From positions 1-64,000 of the forward strand of contig CAMUYA010000017.1 in the NCBI GenBank assembly GCA_947164865.1: 64,000 nt of DNA, read 5' to 3'. Every line of letters starts with the position of its first letter. Within the stretch, counting starts at the first letter, position 1. Origin of the DNA: an uncultured Lachnospiraceae bacterium. GTDB taxonomy: Bacteria; Bacillota; Clostridia; Lachnospirales; Lachnospiraceae. Positions 34,913-42,369 of the stretch are shown piece after piece. A program made the translations under genes and the position numbers. Below the pieces are notes generated by a model. The model worked only from the letters and a program-made list of their open reading frames with translations. It had not been told where the DNA came from and searched no databases.

Positions 34913-36703
34913 TTATTCGTACCATACGCTCTTAATCTCTGTTTTAAGTATGCTTCTGCCCTTGCGGATCCTGTACTCAACAGCAGGTATCAGCGTCTTG
35001 GGATACATCAGATGAGTATTGGGATCGGCGATATAAGAATGTGCGGAAACCGGATCGTCTGAAAAATCCGATCCTTCGGTAACTGTACCCGTTACACTGC
35101 ACTCACAGTACTTGTTTGCTGCGAAGCTGACATTTTTATCATCGCTAACATTTACATCAACGATACATGTATCATCGCGCCTTACCGCAAATCCGCTGTC
35201 TATTGCCGTGCATTCGATCTCACTCTCTATCTCGTGCACACGGATATGGCCTTCCGCTGTTGGTGTTAAAGTCGTTCGTACCTTGATACCGGGATACGGG
35301 CTCCAGACAGATACAACCGAATCATCTTCTATTGAATGCTTTTCGCATATCCTGCGCACATACACATATCCGTCTATCAGAAAGGCCAGCATGCAGTCGG
35401 GGGCGCACTCGCAGAGCTCATACTGCGAGCGGCTTACACTTATGCCAAACTTTGAATCATATGCGAATTTTCCGTATTTTTCGACTATATGTCCATGTCC
35501 CCTTGGGCTGTATACTCCCGGAACATAGGCCGTTGTGTGATTTCCGTAATGATATACGAGCATATCCGCATGCTTCATGGAGCATACGGGTTCCTTCCAC
35601 AAAGGGCTGATATCCGCCTGCGGCTTTTCCGTATAGAAAGGATGATCCTTGGGCAGCATCAGGAATGCAAATGTCTTAAGAGCCCAATAGGGAGAACCCT
35701 GCGCATTATAGCGCTCGCTCATATGGAGATTTGCATATCCGTAGCCTATGGTGAGCATCTTGTTTCCGTCAAAGATATCTCTCCTAAGCCAGCTTCTTAA
35801 ATGCCCGGTAATAAGTGCCTTCATAACAGGCGCGGGGAAAGGCTCAAGGTCAGCCAGCATACATGCCGAGAAAAAGGCCACCTGTGAAAAGCGATAAGTA
35901 AGTGATCTGCCAAAAGGTATGGCATCACCGTCTTTATCAAACCAGTAGATAAACTGTCTTGCAAAATCCATGGCTCTGCTTCTGTAAGTCATGCAGCGCT
36001 CGCTGTCCTCTGCGTCCATCACCTTGGCATAAACGAGACAATAAAAATGTATCGCAAAAGATATATAATAATCCTTCTGACCGGAGTCTCCGTCACAGTA
36101 CCACCCATCGCCGAGATAAAATGTCTCGAGACCGTTTAAATAGTTCTCAAGCATATCGGGCCGGTAAGGCATGCCTCTCTTTTTCAGGGCAATATTAACC
36201 AGTACGGCAAAAAGTATCCAGTTGCAGACCGGCAACTCTTCATCATTGATGCGTCCAAGATAAGCTGCAAGATTCTTCTTTGCGCTTTCGTCCAGCGGAT
36301 CCCATACGGCATGAGGGGCAAAAAGCATTCCGTATGCGATTGCCGCCATTTCGACAAATCTCTGATCGAAAGGCTTGCAATCCCCCCAGTATCCTTCCGA
36401 GGAAGGATCTGTACCTTCGGTCAGTCCTCTGCGATATATCCCGGCATATTCCGCGGCGATATCCGCATATCTGTCTTCGGCATCACCGGCGCTCCACACG
36501 GGAACCAGTCCCCATAGAGGCCTGGAGAAAGCTTCCATATCCGCTGCCTTCGCGTCATAATGCGCAAACACCCTGTCGCGCTCTATGCCGGTACAGAAAT
36601 CGTTATACCGCGTTCTTAGAGGTTCCAATATATCGAAGAGAAGCTTTTCAAAATCTTCCCTGCTGTTTAAATTGTCCAGATCAAGAAACTCCGTTCCTTT
36701 CAA
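34913..36703 (-). CDS. DUF2264 protein, probable carbohydrate-active enzyme
   Basis: A protein of about 596 residues with the DUF2264 layout: an alpha/alpha-toroid-like first part (about 20-370; AFSRPLWGLVPVW, GYWGDCKPFDQRFVEMAAIAYGM, PVCNWILFAVLVNIAL, GDGWYCDGDSGQKDYYISFAIH) and a beta-rich remainder. Members occur in loci for pectin, rhamnogalacturonan and other acidic glycans and are suspected hydrolases or lyases; the reaction is not settled. The frame runs open into the GH88 gene; I set the start at TTG 36703, just after the GH88 stop (36705), with GGGAGG 12 bases upstream. An ATG-initiated form starting at 36880 would overlap GH88 by 175 bases and is unlikely. Confidence 0.85.
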   Translation of the reverse strand: MKGTEFLDLDNLNSREDFEKLLFDILEPLRTRYNDFCTGIERDRVFAHYDAKAADMEAFSRPLWGLVPVWSAGDAEDRYADIAAEYAGIYRRGLTEGTDPSSEGYWGDCKPFDQRFVEMAAIAYGMLFAPHAVWDPLDESAKKNLAAYLGRINDEELPVCNWILFAVLVNIALKKRGMPYRPDMLENYLNGLETFYLGDGWYCDGDSGQKDYYISFAIHFYCLVYAKVMDAEDSERCMTYRSRAMDFARQFIYWFDKDGDAIPFGRSLTYRFSQVAFFSACMLADLEPFPAPVMKALITGHLRSWLRRDIFDGNKMLTIGYGYANLHMSERYNAQGSPYWALKTFAFLMLPKDHPFYTEKPQADISPLWKEPVCSMKHADMLVYHYGNHTTAYVPGVYSPRGHGHIVEKYGKFAYDSKFGISVSRSQYELCECAPDCMLAFLIDGYVYVRRICEKHSIEDDSVVSVWSPYPGIKVRTTLTPTAEGHIRVHEIESEIECTAIDSGFAVRRDDTCIVDVNVSDDKNVSFAANKYCECSVTGTVTEGSDFSDDPVSAHSYIADPNTHLMYPKTLIPAVEYRIRKGRSILKTEIKSVWYE

Positions 36704-36704
36704 T

Positions 36705-37937
36705 TTACCAGTATACCTCCCAGTCGCAGTCAAGGCGTGTAAGTGCCTCCATGTAGAAATAATCTCCCCATGAATTGCACTCATCCACACCGTAATGGTT
36801 ACAAGTATTATAAGGCGAATGGTTCGAATATGTGCTGTGAAGAACAAGCCCGTTTGATACGGATGTGTCATGAACCGCACATATATCGCATACAGCCTTC
36901 ATCAGTTTTTTTGCGTATGCGATGTAAACCTTCGCCGCATCCTCAGGCAGATAAGCCGACATCTCCAGCATTCCGCATGCCGCTATAGAAGCCGATGATG
37001 AATCCCGCGGCTGAGGATCTGCTTCCAGCTGTTCTTTAGTCCATGAGGTAAATTCCAGATCCCAATAAGGGATCAGATCATCCGGAAGATGCTCGAGGAA
37101 ATAATCCGCCACTTTGTAAAACAGCTTTATGTATTCGGGATCCTGTGTGTATCTGTAGGCGATGGCCATGCCGTATATTCCCCAGGCCTGTCCGCGGGCC
37201 CACGCCGATCCGTTGCGGTACCCCTGGCATGTTTCTCCGTGATCGGGCTTTCCGGTCACGGGATCAAAGAAAAATGTGTGCCAGGTTCCGCCGTCTTCAC
37301 ATATAACATTGGCTACCGCGGTATGTATATGTTTAAGCGCGATATCCCTGTATTTATCATCTCCCGTTTCCTCCGATGCCCAGAAAAGAAGGGGAAGGTT
37401 TAGCAGACAGTCAATGATAAGCCTGTAGTTTTCCCTTTGATTCATCGGCCCCCATGCCTGCAGGAAGCCGCCCACCGGCTGAAATCTGGTAAGCAGCTGG
37501 TCCGCAGCCAGTATCGCCGCCTTTTTGGCATCATCATCCCCTGTAAGTTTATAAGCAGCCACACACGACGGCGAATACAAAAAACCCATATCATGATGGT
37601 CCACACTTATCTTTTTTTCAATACGGTTAAGAAAGCTTTTTACCTGCACTTTTCCGGCATTATACAGCTTTTCCGCATCATCTGTTCTACCGGGATATTT
37701 ACGCTTTAAGTATTCGTATGCCAGCCATATCTCGCCTGTCCAGAAACCATTGGTCCAGTCCGTATTCTCGGAGGGCGTATAGAAATTATTTATGCTGTAT
37801 GCAGGCTGGAACATATCTGTAAAATCCGGAAGTACTTTAAGTATCTGCTTGCACGCAAAATCAAGACCTGCCGCTACTGCTGCAGATCCGATTTCTTCAT
37901 GGCCGCTCATTTTTGCAATTTCTCTCATCTTGTTCAT
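36705..37937 (-). CDS. GH88 unsaturated glucuronyl hydrolase
   Basis: A 410-residue (alpha/alpha)6-barrel enzyme that removes the 4,5-unsaturated uronic acid left at the non-reducing end by polysaccharide lyases. The two catalytic-site Asp residues of the family fall at D116 (VDHHDMGFLYSPS) and D176 (LIIDCLLNLPLL), 60 residues apart as in characterised enzymes; QGYRNGSAWARGQAWGIYG is the other strong family motif. No signal peptide, so cytoplasmic, acting on imported oligosaccharides. It directly follows the F5/8-like gene and is overlapped closely by the DUF2264 gene. A heparinase II/III-like lyase is encoded nearby, matching the lyase-then-GH88 scheme. Confidence 0.94.
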   Translation of the reverse strand: MNKMREIAKMSGHEEIGSAAVAAGLDFACKQILKVLPDFTDMFQPAYSINNFYTPSENTDWTNGFWTGEIWLAYEYLKRKYPGRTDDAEKLYNAGKVQVKSFLNRIEKKISVDHHDMGFLYSPSCVAAYKLTGDDDAKKAAILAADQLLTRFQPVGGFLQAWGPMNQRENYRLIIDCLLNLPLLFWASEETGDDKYRDIALKHIHTAVANVICEDGGTWHTFFFDPVTGKPDHGETCQGYRNGSAWARGQAWGIYGMAIAYRYTQDPEYIKLFYKVADYFLEHLPDDLIPYWDLEFTSWTKEQLEADPQPRDSSSASIAACGMLEMSAYLPEDAAKVYIAYAKKLMKAVCDICAVHDTSVSNGLVLHSTYSNHSPYNTCNHYGVDECNSWGDYFYMEALTRLDCDWEVYW

Positions 37938-38735
37938 TTAGTTTTCTCCGCAAACGGTTCCGTATACTTCTATCTGTGTAAGTGCAGGGAATGGAGACGG
38001 TTCATCCGACTTTTTAAGGTCCCTTAGTATCAGGTATTCTATGGTTCGCTTTGTAAAGCTGTATTCCTGAGCATGCGCTGTTTTAGTAAGAGGCACCTTC
38101 TCAGTCGATCCGTCCGAAAATTCTACCGTAAGTTCCGTCCAGTAATTATCGTGAGGAAAATCGGAACGAGTATAAAAAACAAGCTTGTCAACGCATACGG
38201 GCCTGCCAAACTCAAGCTTCATAGTGGCATCTTCGCGTCTGTTGATCCCCCATGATTCATATGGCCACTCGCCGTGAGAGAGATTTGCCCTTACACCGTC
38301 GATGGCGTTCTTGGCTGCGAATACGCTCTCGCCTCTGGTCTCCACATTTGCGCTTGCATGGGGATAGCAGGGAACATCCTTATGCTGGTCCGCGGGATTT
38401 AAAGCCAGGTTCCTGTATGCATAAACCTCCTCAGGCCTTGCCACTTCGGCATAAATATAATGCCTGTTTCCGGAAAAGACTTTAGGCGAACAGCTTATCC
38501 TTGCCTCGCCAAAGGGTATGTCATATTTTACCGTATCCGTCACATACACAAATGCCTTCTGCATCGCATCATCGACCATCCAGTTGATGTGTATGTTTTT
38601 CCGGGAGGTCTGCAACTCTATTATATCACCTTCCGAATAGGCTGCCGCATATACCAGATCAACAAAGTCTTCTCCGCTTGCAACGGCTAATGTATTCCCC
38701 GATTTATCAAGTATCTTTAATGATAAAGTCGCCAT
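37938..38735 (-). CDS. Cytoplasmic F5/8-type-C-like (CBM32-like) protein
   Basis: A 265-residue protein with no signal peptide. The first half (about 1-110) is beta-rich; the second half (about 115-262) resembles an F5/8 type C/CBM32 sandwich: NLALNPADQH, SVFAAKNAIDG, WGINRREDATMKLEFGRPVCVDKLVFYTRSD (given in part: MKLEFGRPVCVDKLVFYTR), FSDGSTEKVPL and LTQIEVYG. Such proteins are common beside GH88 and heparinase-like genes in Firmicutes but their role is unclear; binding of imported oligosaccharide is a guess. The stop is directly followed by the GH88 ATG, so the two are translationally linked. Confidence 0.7.
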   Translation of the reverse strand: MATLSLKILDKSGNTLAVASGEDFVDLVYAAAYSEGDIIELQTSRKNIHINWMVDDAMQKAFVYVTDTVKYDIPFGEARISCSPKVFSGNRHYIYAEVARPEEVYAYRNLALNPADQHKDVPCYPHASANVETRGESVFAAKNAIDGVRANLSHGEWPYESWGINRREDATMKLEFGRPVCVDKLVFYTRSDFPHDNYWTELTVEFSDGSTEKVPLTKTAHAQEYSFTKRTIEYLILRDLKKSDEPSPFPALTQIEVYGTVCGEN

Positions 38736-38737
38736 TT

Positions 38738-39577
38738 TTATCCTTTCAGTCCGGTGCTTGCCACACCTTCAACAAAGTATTTCTGGAAGCAAAGGAATAT
38801 AATGAGCACCGGTATCAGAGACAGCATGGATCCTGCCATTATCAGACCGTAATCCGATGAATACTGGGAAATAAACATCTTAAGTCCCAGCTGTATAGTC
38901 TTTTTATTCTGCGTTTTCAGATAGATCAAGGGGCCGAGGTAATCGTTCCAGGTGTTGACGAATGTGAAGATAACCAAAGTGGCCAGCGCCGGCTTTGACA
39001 GCGGCAGCATTATCCTTGTGTATATCTGGTATTCGCTCATTCCGTCGATCCGGGCCGCCTCGCACAGATCATCCGGAATGCCCTCATAGAACTGCTTCAT
39101 CAGGAACACTCCGAAGGCGGAAAATGCCTGAAGACATATGATCGCCAGAAGCCTGTCGTTTAAGCCCATTCTGCGCATCAGTATAAACTGAGGCACCATG
39201 TATACCTGCCACGGCATTGCTATCGTGGCTATATAAGCAAGGAACAATCCGTTTCTGTATCTGAATCTGAGTTTTGCAAATGAATATGCGGCAAAGCTCG
39301 ATGTCAGAAGCTGAAGCAATGTAACAACTATGGTCAGGAAAAATGTATTTCCCACAAATCTTGCAAAAGGTATCCTGGTCCAAATGTCTACATAGTTGGA
39401 CCACTTCGGTACCGGTGGGATAAATACGAACGGATTGATCTTGAAAACTTCCCTGTCACTTTTTATCGCTGCCGAAAACATCCACAGGAAGGGTGTGATC
39501 ATCAGCACCGCTATTATCAGCAAAAGTATATATACTATGATCTTGCGGATTATCGCTTTTCTGTGTGCAGATCTCAT
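38738..39577 (-). CDS. Sugar ABC transporter permease (MalG/UgpE type)
   Basis: A 279-residue inner-membrane permease of the CUT1 class with six predicted helices and the ATPase-contact loop EAARIDGMSEYQIYTRIMLPLSKPAL (core EAARIDGMSEYQIYTRI). It forms the channel with the neighbouring MalF-type permease and receives ligand from the lipoprotein encoded at 40732-42114. The ATPase is not encoded here; a shared MsmX/UgpC-type ATPase elsewhere is usual in Firmicutes. It lies four bases from the partner permease gene. Confidence 0.94.
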   Translation of the reverse strand: MRSAHRKAIIRKIIVYILLLIIAVLMITPFLWMFSAAIKSDREVFKINPFVFIPPVPKWSNYVDIWTRIPFARFVGNTFFLTIVVTLLQLLTSSFAAYSFAKLRFRYRNGLFLAYIATIAMPWQVYMVPQFILMRRMGLNDRLLAIICLQAFSAFGVFLMKQFYEGIPDDLCEAARIDGMSEYQIYTRIMLPLSKPALATLVIFTFVNTWNDYLGPLIYLKTQNKKTIQLGLKMFISQYSSDYGLIMAGSMLSLIPVLIIFLCFQKYFVEGVASTGLKG

Positions 39578-39581
39578 ATTC

Positions 39582-40643
39582 TTATGCCTCCTTCCTTGCC
39601 TGTCCCTTGAACTGGATGATGGTTACGACCAGTACCATCAGGAACAATACCATGGCAACCGCACTCGAATAACCGAGATCCCAGTCAATAAAGGCTTTCT
39701 GATAGATGTAATATACGAGTACCGTGGCTGAGGTGGTAAGCTCACCGCTTCCTCCGCCTGCCAGCATGACAGCGATATCATATACCTTAAAGCAGTTTAT
39801 CGTAAGCATTACGACAACAAAAAATGTGGTAGAACTGAGCTGGGGCCAGGTAATATACCTGAACTGCTTCCACGTGCCCGCTCCGTCAAGCGCTGCAGCT
39901 TCGTAGAGTTCCCCCGGTATTCCCTGCAGTCCCGCAAGATAGATGACCATATAATACCCCATATATTTCCATACGGAGAAAAGTATCATCGAAATTACGC
40001 ATAAGCCGCCCGAAAACCATTGAGGGAGGCTCTCCTGAGGTACATGGAAAAATGTGTAAAGAATGTTATTGATAGGTCCCTTTGACGGATGAAACAACAT
40101 TTTCCAGACAGATGTGATAGCTACAAGCGATGCTACATAGGGGAAAAATGCCAGCGTTCTGAATATTCCACGGCCTACCACTTTCTGATTGAGGATTATG
40201 GCCAGTGCCAAAGAGGCGACCATGGTAAGCGGCACTGTTCCGACACAATAGATTATGGTGTTTTTAAGTGCTGCCTTAAAGAATGTGTCCCCAAACAGTC
40301 TCTTAAAATTGTTAAGGCCTTCGAAAGTGATGGGATTGGAGCCGTCCCACTTCATAAATGCAAGCGCAAACGCAAACACGATGGGGATCAGCGTAAATAC
40401 ACAGAATCCGATGAAGTTGGGAGCGATGAAGGAATAGGCGATAAGATCCCTCTTAGCCTGCCTGCTCAGCAGTTTTCCGCTCTTTAGCTTATTGAGCTTA
40501 CTGTTATATTTGGATATCTGAAGTATCAGCTTTTTCTTTTTGCGATCATCCTTTTCTGCATGCACTCTTTCTATAGTCTCGGTAAGAGCGTTCTGCAGAT
40601 CTTCTATCTGTATACTTTTGGATGTTCCTGTCATATTACTCAT
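39582..40643 (-). CDS. Sugar ABC transporter permease (MalF/UgpA type) with long N-terminal extension
   Basis: A 353-residue CUT1 permease. The membrane part begins near residue 68 (LIAYSFIAPNFIGFCVF) and has six helices with the coupling loop EAAALDGAGTWKQFRYITWP. The first 65 residues are an unusual charged, helical cytoplasmic extension (ALTETIERVHAEKDDRKKKK, LKSGKLLSRQAKRD) that most homologues of about 290 residues lack. Pairs with the MalG-type permease downstream. An 88-base gap with a stem-loop separates it from the binding-protein gene. Confidence 0.93.
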   Translation of the reverse strand: MSNMTGTSKSIQIEDLQNALTETIERVHAEKDDRKKKKLILQISKYNSKLNKLKSGKLLSRQAKRDLIAYSFIAPNFIGFCVFTLIPIVFAFALAFMKWDGSNPITFEGLNNFKRLFGDTFFKAALKNTIIYCVGTVPLTMVASLALAIILNQKVVGRGIFRTLAFFPYVASLVAITSVWKMLFHPSKGPINNILYTFFHVPQESLPQWFSGGLCVISMILFSVWKYMGYYMVIYLAGLQGIPGELYEAAALDGAGTWKQFRYITWPQLSSTTFFVVVMLTINCFKVYDIAVMLAGGGSGELTTSATVLVYYIYQKAFIDWDLGYSSAVAMVLFLMVLVVTIIQFKGQARKEA

Positions 40644-40684
40644 CTGTCAGTCTCTCCGTCAGATCTTATTACTTTTGATCCGAG

Positions 40685-40712
40685 AAAAGGTGGGCGTTTG
40701 ATCCCACCTTTT
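40685..40712 (-). other. Intercistronic stem-loop between binding protein and permeases
   Basis: A 10-base stem AAAAGGTGGG (40685-40694) with its complement CCCACCTTTT (40703-40712) and an 8-base loop, without a T run. Such structures between binding-protein and permease genes commonly protect the upstream mRNA part or cause partial termination, giving more binding protein than permease. Confidence 0.65.
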
Positions 40713-40731
40713 CCGTCCGTTCATTCAGCGC

Positions 40732-42114
40732 TTATTTAAGCAGCGCAGAAACTTCTTCATTCATTGCTGCAATTCCGTCATCGATGCTCATCTCGCCGGT
40801 CATGATAGATCCGTGATAGCTGTCGAGGATAGAGTTGATCTCGGATACGTTCTCTCCGTAAGGAACTTCAAGATAGAGGTTTGATACGTTGAGAGCTTCC
40901 TTGGATGCATCATCGGTAGGGAATCCGTCAAGGCTTGTGATTGCTTCCTTAACTTCGTCGGTCATGATTGCAGGGAAGTTACCGGATGAAGCCATAACAG
41001 CTGCACCTTCCTCACCGCTTACCCACTTTACGAAATCCCATGCTGCATCGGGAGTATCACTTGCTGATGTAACTGCAAGGCCGGTGATGGTACCGAGTGT
41101 TGAACCTGCGGGAACGCCGTCTGCATGAGGATACTTAACAATACCCCAGTTGCCGCACAGTGAAGAATCATACTCGCCTGACTTAAGGTTGGTCATCATA
41201 GTAGCGATAAACCATGAACCCATGTTAAGCATTGCAACATCTCCGCCCGAGAAAGCTGCTGAGTAGTGAAGTCCTTCAGTCTTAAGATCGGTGTACTTTC
41301 TGCACACGCCGTCTTTTTCCTGATTAAGAACCATCTCATAGGTGGGCTTCATGAAATCATAGTTGCCGTCGAGGATGGAATGCTTTCCGTCAAGAACAGC
41401 GATAAGCTGTACAGTGGATCTCCAGGTGTGATAATGAGCTCCGTAGATCTGTGAACCGAATGTTGTATCGGTAACCTTTCTTGCGAGCTCGTCATACTCT
41501 TCCCAGGTCATGTCGTTTGTAGGATAGTCAACTCCTGCGGCATCAAAGATGTCCTTGTTATAGAAAAGTACCCAGAAATCGTTTCTGAAAGGCAGCTCAT
41601 AAAGCTTGCCGTCTACAGTTACCTGATCGGTAGCACCGGCATATTTGCTAAGATCCACGCCGTCAGCTGAGATATAATCGTCAAGAGGAATGATGGCATT
41701 CTTCTGTACCAGTGTTGCGTATCCGGGTACATCCTTGATGGTAACCACATCGAAATCACTTCCCGATCCCGATAATTCCGTTGCGAGAACGGTCATGTAA
41801 TCGGTGGATCCAAGATCGACCATCTCGATGGTAACGTTGGAGTGTGCTGCTTCATACGCAGCCTTGATATCACCCCAGTACTGTGTGGTGCTCTCATCCC
41901 AGATTGCCCACTTAAGGGTAACAGGCTCTGCTTCCTCGACTGTTTCCTCTGCTGCAGGAGTCTCTTCTTTAACCTCTGCTGCGGGAGTCTCTTCCTTTGT
42001 CTCTGTTTTAGGGGTCTCAGTTGCAGGTGCGGGTGCGGGCTGTGCGCCACATCCGGCAAGTAATGATGCAGCTACTGCTGCGCTCATCAGCAAACTGATT
42101 ACTTTCTTTTTCAT
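40732..42114 (-). CDS. Sugar ABC transporter solute-binding lipoprotein
   Basis: A 460-residue family 1 (CUT1) binding protein with a lipoprotein signal (MKKKVISLLMSAAVAASLLAGCG) and a linker rich in Glu, Thr, Pro and Ala (about 25-65). The mature domain begins VTLKWAIWDESTTQYWGDIKAAYE and contains ATELSGSGSDFDVVTIKDVP, ELPFRNDFWVLFYNKDIFDAAG and AWDFVKWVSGEEGAAVMASSGNFP, typical of oligosaccharide binders. Start at 42114 set by AGGAGG 6-7 bases upstream. It leads the operon with two permeases, an F5/8-like protein, GH88 and DUF2264, and is divergent from the yesMN pair that probably controls it. Confidence 0.95.
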   Translation of the reverse strand: MKKKVISLLMSAAVAASLLAGCGAQPAPAPATETPKTETKEETPAAEVKEETPAAEETVEEAEPVTLKWAIWDESTTQYWGDIKAAYEAAHSNVTIEMVDLGSTDYMTVLATELSGSGSDFDVVTIKDVPGYATLVQKNAIIPLDDYISADGVDLSKYAGATDQVTVDGKLYELPFRNDFWVLFYNKDIFDAAGVDYPTNDMTWEEYDELARKVTDTTFGSQIYGAHYHTWRSTVQLIAVLDGKHSILDGNYDFMKPTYEMVLNQEKDGVCRKYTDLKTEGLHYSAAFSGGDVAMLNMGSWFIATMMTNLKSGEYDSSLCGNWGIVKYPHADGVPAGSTLGTITGLAVTSASDTPDAAWDFVKWVSGEEGAAVMASSGNFPAIMTDEVKEAITSLDGFPTDDASKEALNVSNLYLEVPYGENVSEINSILDSYHGSIMTGEMSIDDGIAAMNEEVSALLK

Positions 42115-42184
42115 AGCTTTTCCTCCTTTTTGTTTAGCCCTGATCAACATGTCACTGATCATTTCCATACAGGACGATGTCCTC

Positions 42185-42254
42185 ACTGATAACTTATCAG
42201 TTCCTTAAAAAAATAAACATGAAATAATTTCCGATTCCATAAAATAATTTTATG
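42185..42254. promoter_or_regulatory. Three palindromes in the control region of the polysaccharide locus
   Basis: Three perfect odd-length palindromes lie between the divergent binding-protein and kinase genes: ACTGATAA-C-TTATCAGT (42185-42201), GAAAT-A-ATTTC (42221-42231) and CATAAAAT-A-ATTTTATG (42238-42254). The latter two share AAATAATTT and are centred exactly 20 bases apart (42226 and 42246), about two helical turns. They are candidate operators, most simply for the YesN-type AraC regulator encoded nearby. Confidence 0.55.
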
Positions 42255-42354
42255 AAATTGATCCGGGCAGCCCTCCTCTTAAATATAAAATTTTTAGATT
42301 TCATATACTATTTTTACATACATGTTTTTTGGCAAATTCTTTCTACATATATTA

Positions 42355-42363
42355 TGTTATAAT
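42355..42363 (+). promoter_or_regulatory. Extended -10 promoter of the yesMN-type operon
   Basis: TGTTATAAT is a consensus extended -10 (TGn plus TATAAT at 42358-42363). No good -35 is seen. The predicted start near 42370 coincides with the first candidate start codon of the kinase, which would make the transcript leaderless. Confidence 0.6.
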
Positions 42364-42369
42364 ACTTTC

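Noticed and set aside
36703..36880. N-terminal extension of the DUF2264 protein
   Set aside because: This stretch is the end of the GH88 gene in another frame and shows no family similarity.
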